Source: Planctomycetia bacterium
Lineage (GTDB): Bacteria; Planctomycetota; UBA1135; GCA-002686595
Reading direction: 5' to 3'
NCBI GenBank assembly: GCA_005778045.1
Contig: SXKQ01000022.1
Span: 1-31,011, forward strand
DNA length: 31,011 bases
Positions 16,640 to 22,919 of this stretch are shown piece by piece. A program made the position numbers and the translations under genes. How positions within the stretch are numbered: position 1 is the first letter of the stretch; each line of letters opens with the position of its first letter. The notes below the pieces were generated by a model that had not been told where the DNA came from, did not search any database, and worked only from the letters and a program-made list of their open reading frames with translations.

Positions 16640-16865
16640 CGAGGTGGGGCGGGCCACCCCGCCCGGGCGGGCGCGAGGGGGCCTCTGGAGAGGGGCGAGT
16701 GGGAAAGAGGGCGACGGGGAGGGTGGGACAGAGGCGGGGAACTCCTCCGCAGGCGCGGGGAGCGCCGTGGACGGCGTCCCAGACCGGGGAAGGCGCGAAC
16801 TAGCGGCGTGGATTCTCCCCGCCCCCCCCAACCTGTCAAGATGCTGAAGGTGCGTAGTTCGCAAA

Positions 16866-16881
16866 GCACTACTAATAGTGC
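16866..16881 (-). terminator. Probable terminator hairpin after rnpB
   Basis: On the minus strand GCACTA-TTAG-TAGTGC forms a perfect 6-bp stem with a 4-nt loop followed by TTTG, 36 nt past the 3' end of RNase P RNA. A second, GC-only hairpin (16897-16913, CCCCCTC/GAGGGGG with a 3-nt loop) lies between. Together they would end or process the transcript. The T-run is short. The remaining ~225 nt up to the Nudix start show no further feature I can support. Confidence 0.5.
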
Positions 16882-16916
16882 CTGGCTCCGCACCGCCCCC
16901 CTCGCGGAGGGGGAGT

Positions 16917-17293
16917 GGCGTGAGAGGTCCTGTAAGCCGGATCCTGGCTAGCCGCTTGCGCGGCGAGACCGTCCTTTCTCTAGGACCGAGCTCGCGCTCG
17001 GCCTCGAACGACCTACCCGGATGGCGAGGAGCGGGTCGTCCCCATGAGCCATCCCTATTTGGTCTTTCTCCGAGTGGGGTTTGCCCTGCCAGAGCTGTCA
17101 CCAGCTCCGCGGTGCGCTCTTACCGCCCCGTTTCACCCTTGCCGAACACCCCGTGAGGGGTATGCGGCGGTTTATTTTCTGTGGCACTTTCCCTGGCCTC
17201 ACGGCCGGTTGCCGTTGGCAACCACCCTGACCCGTGGAGTCCGGACTTTCCTCCTGCGGTTGCCCGCCGACGACGGTCCAGACCTCTCACGCC
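16917..17293 (-). ncRNA. rnpB: RNase P RNA, bacterial type A
   Basis: The catalytic RNA of RNase P, which matures tRNA 5' ends. On the minus strand the conserved segments appear in order: GAGGAAAGTCCGGACTCC near the 5' end, ACAGAAAATAAACCGCC, GGTAAGAGCGC, the GGGCAAACCCC region, ATAGGGATGG and GGCTTACAG near the 3' end. The ends are set by a perfect 13-bp P1 helix between 17281-17293 and 16917-16929 (GGCGTGAGAGGTC with GACCTCTCACGCC). This gives 377 nt, a normal type A length. Protein readings across this stretch, including the extended Nudix frame, are spurious. Confidence 0.97.
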
Positions 17294-17299
17294 GCGCAC

Positions 17300-17305
17300 A
17301 TCCTA
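17300..17305 (-). promoter_or_regulatory. Possible -10 element for rnpB
   Basis: TAGGAT on the minus strand lies 6 nt before the predicted 5' end of RNase P RNA (17293), the right spacing for a sigma-70-type -10 box. No convincing -35 box is seen 16-18 nt upstream. The support is positional only. Confidence 0.3.
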
Positions 17306-17390
17306 GCTCACGGAGAGCAGCCCGGCAGTCACCAAGCTTGGGCGTGTGCGAGGTTAGGCTACGCCGATTCGGCCTCCGGAAGGTCCTCGC

Positions 17391-19367
17391 ATGCTGAACT
17401 CGATCCTGCTCGTGGTGCTGTCCTGGCTGTGGGTGCTCGCGCCGATGGACGAAAAGTCGCTCTCCGCGGCGCAACTCAAGTTCGCGCAGGCCGCGGCGGC
17501 GGGCACGGCTCAGGAGCAGGCGGCGGCACTGGCGGAGCTTGTCGGGTTGGGCGATGCGGGTGCGGTGCCGACCTTGACGCTGGAGTACGGCAACGCGGCG
17601 GAAGGGCTGCGGGCCGGGCGCGAGGATGTGCTCGCCCTGCGCTATGCCTGCGAGCGACGGGAAGTCGTGATCGCGGGCCTGCGCACGCAGACGGAGCGCG
17701 ACGCAACAGTCAAGCCGACGCTCGAGCGCGAGGAGGAGCGGCTGGCGGACCTGCGCAAGGAGCGCGCCAAGGCGGAGAAGAAAGTCGCGGAGCTCGAGCC
17801 GTGGAGAGACGCGGTGGCCAACGGGCTCGCCAAGCTGTGCGAGGTGCTCGGACCGGCGCGGCGGCGCAAGAGCGACAGCGAGATCTGGGCGGACGCACGC
17901 GAAGGCGCGGACATCCTGCAGCGCGCGGCGGCGGCGGAGCTCATCGGCCGCATCGGCGGACCGGGGACCGCGGCGGGGCTGCATGACCTCATGTGCGAGT
18001 CGGCCGCCGGCATCGACAAGCTGCGCGCGCGCATCGCCAAGGCGATGGGGGACGTGCGCAAGCTGGAGCGACGCTGGCAGGAGGAAGCGGCCGCGAACGA
18101 CGGGCGCGTGGCGCAGGCCACGGCCGACCAGTACGAGCAGGCGAAGCGCGAGTCGAGCGAGCTCGTCACGCAGGGCTACCGGCTCGAGATCCTGGTGGAG
18201 GCCTCGGGGCGCGGCGCGGCGGCGGCGCTCGCGCGCGAGAGCGGCAAGGAGCTCGACAAGACGCTGGCGAAGTTCGTCGGCGCGCTCAAGCGCTCCAAGG
18301 AACGCACGCGCATCGATACGCTGCGCCTGCTCGCTCAGTGCAAGGAAGACAGCGTGAAAGAGCAGCTGCGCATGCTGCTCGCGGCCGAGACGGAGCCGCT
18401 CAGCATCGCGACGCTCGTCGACGGTCTCGCGGCGCTCGGCGACGCGACGATCGAGCCTGCGCTGATCGGCAAGTTTTTGCCGCACGAGTCGTGGTACGTG
18501 CGCGCGCGGGCCGCGGCGGCGCTGGCGCAGCTGCGCTCGCGCGCGGCGGTCCCCACGCTTGTCGCCCGCCTCGAGAAGGAGGAAGGGCGCTCTCGTTCGG
18601 ACATGAACGCGGCGCTGCAGTCGCTCACGGGCCAGAACTTTCGGCCGGTGTTCGCGATCTGGCAGCGCTGGTGGAAGGAGAACGAGGCGAGCTTCGTCGT
18701 GCCGCCGCTGCCGCCGGAGAAGACCGCGCTCGAGCAGGCTGCCGAGACGGGCGGCGTGACGTTCTTCGGCATCGCCACGGAGAGCCAGCGCGTGCTGTTC
18801 GTGCTCGACCTGTCGGGCTCGATGCGGTTCTCCATGGTTCCGAAGAACAACCCCAATGACGATCCGAGCCGGCCCTACGACTTGCCGGGGCAGGGCGAGA
18901 TGTCGCGCCTCGAAGCGGCCAAGCGCGACCTCGCCAAGGCGGTCGGCGGACTGCGCGACGGCGCGCTGTTCAACTTCGTGCTGTTCGCCACGGACGTCTG
19001 GACGTGGACGGACGAGCTCGCGACCATGACGCCCGACATGCGCAAGCAGGCCTCGGACTTCATCGCGGCTTCGGACGCGGTAGGGGCCACGAACATCTAC
19101 GGGGCGCTCGAGCGCGCGCTCGACCTCGCGGGCGCGAAGGGCGGCGCGACCTGGTCGGCGCCGGTGATCGACACGATCTACTTCCTCACCGACGGGCGCG
19201 CGACCGTGGGCCTCACGACCTCGACCGACGAGATCCTCTCCTTCGTGCGCGAGCGCAACCGCAACGCGGGCATCGTGATCCACACCATCGGCCTCTCCGA
19301 CGCGCACGACGCGGTGCTGATGCGTCGCCTCGCGGAGGAGAACGGCGGGACCTACGTGGGGCGCTAG
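17391..19367 (+). CDS. Exported HEAT-repeat / coiled-coil / von Willebrand factor A protein
   Basis: A 658-residue protein with a hydrophobic N-terminus (MLNSILLVVLSWLWVLAP) that is a signal peptide or anchor. Residues ~25-70 and ~320-430 contain HEAT-like helices (DSVKEQLRMLLAAE, RARAAAALAQLRSRAAVPTLV). A charged coiled-coil lies at ~105-145 (LEREEERLADLRKERAKAEKKVAEL) and another near 205-245. The C-terminal VWA domain has a complete metal-ion-dependent adhesion site: Asp473-x-Ser-x-Ser (DLSGSM), Thr567 (GATNIYG) and Asp601 (TDGRATVG). It ends without a transmembrane helix. GGAAGG 7 nt before the ATG is a fair ribosome-binding site. VWA proteins of this kind are common in Planctomycetota and probably mediate metal-dependent protein contacts in the periplasm. 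The next gene starts 2 nt after the stop. Confidence 0.88.
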   Translation: MLNSILLVVLSWLWVLAPMDEKSLSAAQLKFAQAAAAGTAQEQAAALAELVGLGDAGAVPTLTLEYGNAAEGLRAGREDVLALRYACERREVVIAGLRTQTERDATVKPTLEREEERLADLRKERAKAEKKVAELEPWRDAVANGLAKLCEVLGPARRRKSDSEIWADAREGADILQRAAAAELIGRIGGPGTAAGLHDLMCESAAGIDKLRARIAKAMGDVRKLERRWQEEAAANDGRVAQATADQYEQAKRESSELVTQGYRLEILVEASGRGAAAALARESGKELDKTLAKFVGALKRSKERTRIDTLRLLAQCKEDSVKEQLRMLLAAETEPLSIATLVDGLAALGDATIEPALIGKFLPHESWYVRARAAAALAQLRSRAAVPTLVARLEKEEGRSRSDMNAALQSLTGQNFRPVFAIWQRWWKENEASFVVPPLPPEKTALEQAAETGGVTFFGIATESQRVLFVLDLSGSMRFSMVPKNNPNDDPSRPYDLPGQGEMSRLEAAKRDLAKAVGGLRDGALFNFVLFATDVWTWTDELATMTPDMRKQASDFIAASDAVGATNIYGALERALDLAGAKGGATWSAPVIDTIYFLTDGRATVGLTTSTDEILSFVRERNRNAGIVIHTIGLSDAHDAVLMRRLAEENGGTYVGR

Positions 19368-19369
19368 CC

Positions 19370-20251
19370 ATGTCCGTCACCGAACCGCTCGCCACCTATC
19401 TCGAGCTGCGCCAGTCTGCGGAGGATGGCTCTGAGGGCGCGGGTCTATCGCACTCGTCGAAGGGCTTGTTCCTGCTGCACGTGCTCGAGCTTGCGGCCTA
19501 CGGGGAGCCGCGCGGCGGCGTCACGCTCGTGCACGATGCCGGCGACCACGGTGGGCGCTATCTCGACACGGCGCGCATGCTGGCAGAGGCGCGCTTCGCG
19601 GTCGCATTGCCGGACCTGCGCGGGCATGGCAAAAGCGAGGGAGCACGCGGGCACAGCGCGGGTATCGAGGAGGTGCTGCGCGACCTCGACTCCGTGCAGG
19701 ATCACCTCGCTTACCGACTGCCGGTGGCACCGAAGGTCCTCATCGGCGTCGGGCTCGGAGCTCTCTACGCGCTGCGCTACACGCTCGAAAAGCCGGGCAA
19801 CGTCGCCGCGCTCGTGCTGGTGTCGCCTCGTTGGCGTCCGGCGTTCCGCGCGCCTGCCGCTCCCGGCGGACTGTTCAAGATGTTCAAGAAGCTCGCGCCG
19901 GATGCGCCGGGCGCGATCGGGAACGACGTGACGCGCCTGTTCCGCGACGAGACGGCACGACGGGCGTGGAGCTCCGATCCGCTGGTGCACGACGTCATCA
20001 CGCAGCGCGCGATCGAGCAGGTGGGCGCGGTAGCCGCCGACGTCGAACGGCGGCTGGCGCAAGTGAGCGTGCCGACGCTCGTGCTGCACGGCGAGGCTCG
20101 CGAGCTCAGCGACGCGTCGATCTCGAAGGTCGCCGGTGCCTCCGTCGAGGTGCGCGAGCTGCGCGGCGCGTCCCACGAGCTCCTGCACGACTCGGACCGA
20201 CCGCAGGTCGCCGCGCTCGTGCGCGACTGGCTGCAGCAGGTGCTCGGCTAG
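19370..20251 (+). CDS. Alpha/beta-hydrolase-fold protein lacking catalytic Ser and Asp (pseudoenzyme)
   Basis: A 293-residue protein resembling monoacylglycerol lipase/serine aminopeptidase S33 members. The fold markers are clear: VTLVHDAGDHGGRY, ALPDLRGHGKSEG, AALVLVSPRW and VSVPTLVLHGEA. However, the nucleophile elbow, normally GHSMGG, reads IGVGLGAL, so the serine position is Gly128. The acid position after the penultimate strand, normally HGxAD, is Arg244 (Asp248 follows four residues later). The histidine is kept (His269 in GASHELLHD). It is therefore unlikely to act as a classical serine hydrolase; it could bind ligand or partner, or use another mechanism. There is no signal peptide. 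The ATG at 19370 lies 2 nt after the VWA gene stop, so the two are co-transcribed. It is not a damaged gene: the frame is open throughout. Confidence 0.85.
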   Translation: MSVTEPLATYLELRQSAEDGSEGAGLSHSSKGLFLLHVLELAAYGEPRGGVTLVHDAGDHGGRYLDTARMLAEARFAVALPDLRGHGKSEGARGHSAGIEEVLRDLDSVQDHLAYRLPVAPKVLIGVGLGALYALRYTLEKPGNVAALVLVSPRWRPAFRAPAAPGGLFKMFKKLAPDAPGAIGNDVTRLFRDETARRAWSSDPLVHDVITQRAIEQVGAVAADVERRLAQVSVPTLVLHGEARELSDASISKVAGASVEVRELRGASHELLHDSDRPQVAALVRDWLQQVLG

Positions 20252-20267
20252 GCGCGCGCAGGGCAGC

Positions 20268-21284
20268 TCAGCGCCGGCGCTCGGGCACGTGCGGGTCGGA
20301 GACCGGCACGGGGCTCTCCCATTCGATGCCGCGGCGGCGCGCCTCGCGCACGTGCGCGTCGTGCTCGCGGGCCTCGACCTTGTGCTGCTCGAAGCCGCTG
20401 GCGAGCGCCTTGGCGAGCACCTTCGCGTCGGCCTCGGGCTTCACGTGGAGGAGCACCTTGCCGCCGAGTCCGTAGGGATCGGGCTGCACGACGCTCGTGC
20501 CGAGCTCGGGTGCGAGCTTCTCGAACTCGATCGCCTCGTGGAGCACGACGTAGTGCGCCTCTCCGACGAGCTCCTTGCTCCACGCCAGCTTGGCGACTTT
20601 GCGCGAGAGCGCCTGCGCCGCGGCCTCGTCCTTGCCGCGCACGATGACGAGCGGGCGCATGTCGGCCGCCGCGACGTTCAGCGCGAGCCGCAGGTTGCGC
20701 AGCGTCGGAAGCGCCTCGATCGGCTTGGCCGCCTCGGAGTACTTCGCGGCGGTCGCGTCCAGCGCCGCGACGAAGCGCTCGACCTCGCCGTAGGTCATGG
20801 TCGGCGAGCGCGAGCCCGCGGTGAGCTTCTTGCCATCCGAGTCGAGCAGCGCGAACGAGGTGTTCTCGAGGCCGCTGCGACCCGCGAAGACGTAGCTCAG
20901 GATCTTGGCCTCTTCCGCGTCCTCGTAGGTCTGCGGGCGCACGCACACGAAGGCGCGCGAGGCGGCCACCACTTGCGGTTGCGACAGGACACTCCTGTCG
21001 GTCTGCTGGTAGCCCGGTCACCAGACGCCCGGCACGCGCGAGCACTGGGGCGCGGCCGACATGAACAGCATCGGCCGACCGGTCCGCTGTGCCTCCGCGA
21101 GCGCCTCTTTCCAGGTTCCGAACCACGCGATGCCCGGCTCCAAGGGCTCCTCGTGCACCGGGAGTGGCCCCGGCGGTCGGGCGCCGGCGGGCGGCGGCTG
21201 CGGGCCTTCCTGCGCGGCCAGCGGCAGCGCAAGGGTGCCCGCGGCGAGGAGCAGGACGATGGGGAGGCAGGGTGCGTGGCGCAT
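20268..21284 (-). CDS. Secreted thioredoxin-like protein with in-frame TGA (candidate new selenoprotein)
   Basis: Read with TGA at 21018-21020 as selenocysteine this is a 338-residue exported protein. It has a strong AAGGAGG site, a signal peptide (MRHAPCLPIVLLLAAGTLA, cleavage near LAAQ), a Pro-rich linker and a thioredoxin-like opening (FGTWKEALAEAQRTGRPML, then FMSAAPQC with Cys81). Sec89 follows in PGVW-Sec-PGYQQTD. The frame then runs open for 249 codons (VVAASRAFVCVRPQTYEDA, ILSYVFAGRSGLENTSFAL). Cys81 sits where thioredoxins have the first active-site cysteine. The second half (~150-338) contains KVLLHVKPEADAKVL and no domain I can name. A perfect SECIS-like hairpin follows the TGA. 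Ordinary calling would give a truncated 88-residue peptide and a separate 234-residue ORF. It is the last gene of the minus-strand run, 14 nt after ruvX. A pseudogene or sequencing error remains the alternative. Confidence 0.82.
20982..21000 (-). promoter_or_regulatory. Candidate bacterial SECIS element of the thioredoxin-like gene
   Basis: On the minus strand CGACAGGA-GTG-TCCTGTCG is a perfect 8-bp stem with a GUG loop (or a 7-bp stem with loop AGUGU). The stem begins 18 nt after the TGA at 21018-21020, and GUG lies at +26 to +28, exactly as in the hairpin after the AhpD-like TGA. Such a long perfect palindrome inside coding sequence, at SECIS distance, strongly suggests recoding. Confidence 0.78.
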
Positions 21285-21293
21285 CGGAACGTT

Positions 21294-21300
21294 CCTCCTT
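21294..21300 (-). promoter_or_regulatory. Strong Shine-Dalgarno of the thioredoxin-like selenoprotein gene
   Basis: AAGGAGG on the minus strand, 9 nt before the ATG at 21284 and overlapping the ruvX TAA stop. It fixes the start and the signal peptide, and suggests coupled translation with ruvX. It is also the best ribosome-binding site in the window, which argues against a decayed gene. Confidence 0.85.
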
Positions 21301-21799
21301 AGTAACCCGGCAAGTCTCCCGGGGTTCCGGGCCGCTCGGGCGCGGGAGCGCTGGGGCGCGTGGCCGGCTCGCCGGAACGGATCCAGTCGTCGAGCAGCAC
21401 GAGCGCGCTCCAGGAGTCGCGGCGGGCGCGCGCGTCCCGGCCGCGGTGCCCGGCTTCGCGCAGGAGCTCCTCCGCGGCCTTGGTGGTCAGGCGCTCGTCG
21501 TGGCACAGGATGCGCAGACGCGGAAAGTGGGTGGCGAGGCGCCTCGCGAAGCCCTCGACCTCCGCGGCGCGCGGGCCGTCGGTGCCGTCCATGTTGCACG
21601 GCCAGCCCACGAGCAGCGTGTCGATGTCGCGCTCGTCGAGCACGGCTTGCACGGCCGTGAAGAGCGCCGGGGAATCGCCGGGGCCTTGGAAGGGATCGAG
21701 CGGTGTGCGCGTGATGCGCAGCGCGTCGGTGCAGGCGAGGCCGGTGCGCTTGGTGCCGTGGTCAAGGGCGAGCACGCCGCGGCGCGTGGAGGGGCTCAC
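21299..21799 (-). CDS. ruvX: Holliday-junction resolvase-like protein RuvX/YqgF
   Basis: A 166-residue protein of the YqgF/RuvX family, an RNase H-fold nuclease linked to pre-16S rRNA processing and proposed as a Holliday junction resolvase. The signature VLALDHGTKRTGLACTD is at the N-terminus with the first catalytic Asp. LLVGWPCNMDGTDGPRAAEV and ILCHDERLTTKAAEELL follow, and ARRDSWSALVLLDDWI supplies the last acidic residue. A Pro-rich tail extends ~20 residues past the fold. The start is GTG at 21799, overlapping the manC stop by 4 nt (GTGA), which leaves the conserved core intact. A longer in-frame opening to 22252 lies within manC and is rejected. Its stop codon overlaps the ribosome-binding site of the next gene. 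Confidence 0.93.
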   Translation of the reverse strand: MSPSTRRGVLALDHGTKRTGLACTDALRITRTPLDPFQGPGDSPALFTAVQAVLDERDIDTLLVGWPCNMDGTDGPRAAEVEGFARRLATHFPRLRILCHDERLTTKAAEELLREAGHRGRDARARRDSWSALVLLDDWIRSGEPATRPSAPAPERPGTPGDLPGY

Positions 21800-22875
21800 A
21801 GGAAGTCTCGCGCCTCGCGCTCGAGGCGCTCGACGAGCAGGCGCACGTCCTGAGCGCGCTCCTTGCGGCACACGAGCGTGACCAAGCCTGTGTGGACGAC
21901 GACGAGGTCGTCGACGCCGAGCAACGCGACGAGCGAGCCGCGCTCGCCGTGCACGATGCAGCCTTGGGCGTCGCTCGCCATGAGCTGCACTCCGCCAGTC
22001 GAGACGTTGCCGACCGCATCGGACGCGTGCACGGTCGCGAGCGCGTCCCACGAGCCCACATCGCTCCAGAAGTAGTCGATCGGCAGCATGCGCACGTTGC
22101 CCGCGCGCTCGAGGACGCCGACGTCGAGCGAGACCGCAGGCAGCGTCGGGTACACGTGTTCGAGCTCGACCTGCGAGAGCGGTCGGTCGAGCGCGCTCCA
22201 CACCTGCGGCAGGTGGCTGGCGAAGGCGTGCGCGATCGCCTCGCCGCTCCACACGAACATGCCCGAGTTCCAGTAGTGGCCGCCCTGCTCTAGGAAGCCG
22301 CGCGCGTGCTCGATGTCAGGCTTCTCGACGAAGCGTTCGACGGCGTGGACGGCGATGCCGTCGGTGATCGCGGACGCGGGCCCAGCCTTGATCCAGCCGA
22401 AGCTCGTGGCGGGGAAGGCGGGGTGTACGCCGAATACGTGGAGCGCATCACTGGAGCACGCGGCGGAGACGGCGGCGCGCAGCGAGCGCTGGAACGCGTC
22501 GCGCGGCCGGATCACGTGATCCGCGGGCAGCACGACCTGCACCGAGCGCGGTGCGCGGCGACGAATCTCGGCCGCGGCGAGCGCGATGCACGCGGCGGTG
22601 TTGCGACCGACGGGCTCGATGAGGATGTTCGCGGTGGGCAGATCCGGGAGCGCGGTGCGCACCTCGTCGAACTGCGCGCGCGTCGTCACGACCAGCACGC
22701 GCTCGGTCGGGACGATGCCCTCGAGGCGCGCGCGGGTCTCGGCGAGCATCGAGCTTTCGCCGACGATATGCAGGTACTGCTTGGGGCGCTGGCGCCGGCT
22801 CGCGGGCCAGAAGCGCGTGCCGGTCCCGCCGGAGAGCAGCACAGCGAACAGCGGGGGAGCGTCGAGCGAAACCAT
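21796..22875 (-). CDS. manC: Mannose-1-phosphate guanylyltransferase
   Basis: A 359-residue nucleotidyltransferase that makes GDP-mannose from mannose-1-phosphate and GTP for surface glycans. The N-terminal pyrophosphorylase signature LLSGGTGTRFWPASRRQRPK (with the catalytic Lys) is followed by QYLHIVGESSMLAET. Then come EPVGRNTAACIALAA, VVLPADHVI, FGWIKAG, VERFVEKPD, HYWNSGMFVW and DYFWSDVGSWDAL, all characteristic of the ManC/GMP family. It lacks the C-terminal cupin isomerase domain of bifunctional ManC proteins, so it is monofunctional. The ATG at 22875 is preferred to a TTG at 22893. It lies 44 nt downstream of the AsmA-like gene and overlaps ruvX by GTGA. Together with the DegT-type aminotransferase in the window, it points to surface polysaccharide synthesis. 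Confidence 0.94.
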   Translation of the reverse strand: MVSLDAPPLFAVLLSGGTGTRFWPASRRQRPKQYLHIVGESSMLAETRARLEGIVPTERVLVVTTRAQFDEVRTALPDLPTANILIEPVGRNTAACIALAAAEIRRRAPRSVQVVLPADHVIRPRDAFQRSLRAAVSAACSSDALHVFGVHPAFPATSFGWIKAGPASAITDGIAVHAVERFVEKPDIEHARGFLEQGGHYWNSGMFVWSGEAIAHAFASHLPQVWSALDRPLSQVELEHVYPTLPAVSLDVGVLERAGNVRMLPIDYFWSDVGSWDALATVHASDAVGNVSTGGVQLMASDAQGCIVHGERGSLVALLGVDDLVVVHTGLVTLVCRKERAQDVRLLVERLEREARDFL

Positions 22876-22919
22876 GTGGGCCCAAGGGTACAAAACCGCG
22901 GGCGCGGAGGCACGCCGGG

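Noticed and set aside
16640..17101. N-terminal extension of the Nudix frame
   Set aside because: It runs through RNase P RNA; the Nudix family sequence begins at 16639.
17199..19307. 702-residue open frame on the minus strand
   Set aside because: Antisense to the HEAT/VWA gene and running into RNase P RNA; no recognisable domain.
19741..19770. Sequencing damage as the cause of the missing hydrolase serine
   Set aside because: The frame is intact, flanking motif residues are well kept and the acid position has changed too, so a real divergent protein is more likely.
20268..20972. Stand-alone 234-residue protein starting at 20972
   Set aside because: No ribosome-binding site there, and the same frame continues upstream through the TGA to a gene start with signal peptide and strong Shine-Dalgarno at 21284.
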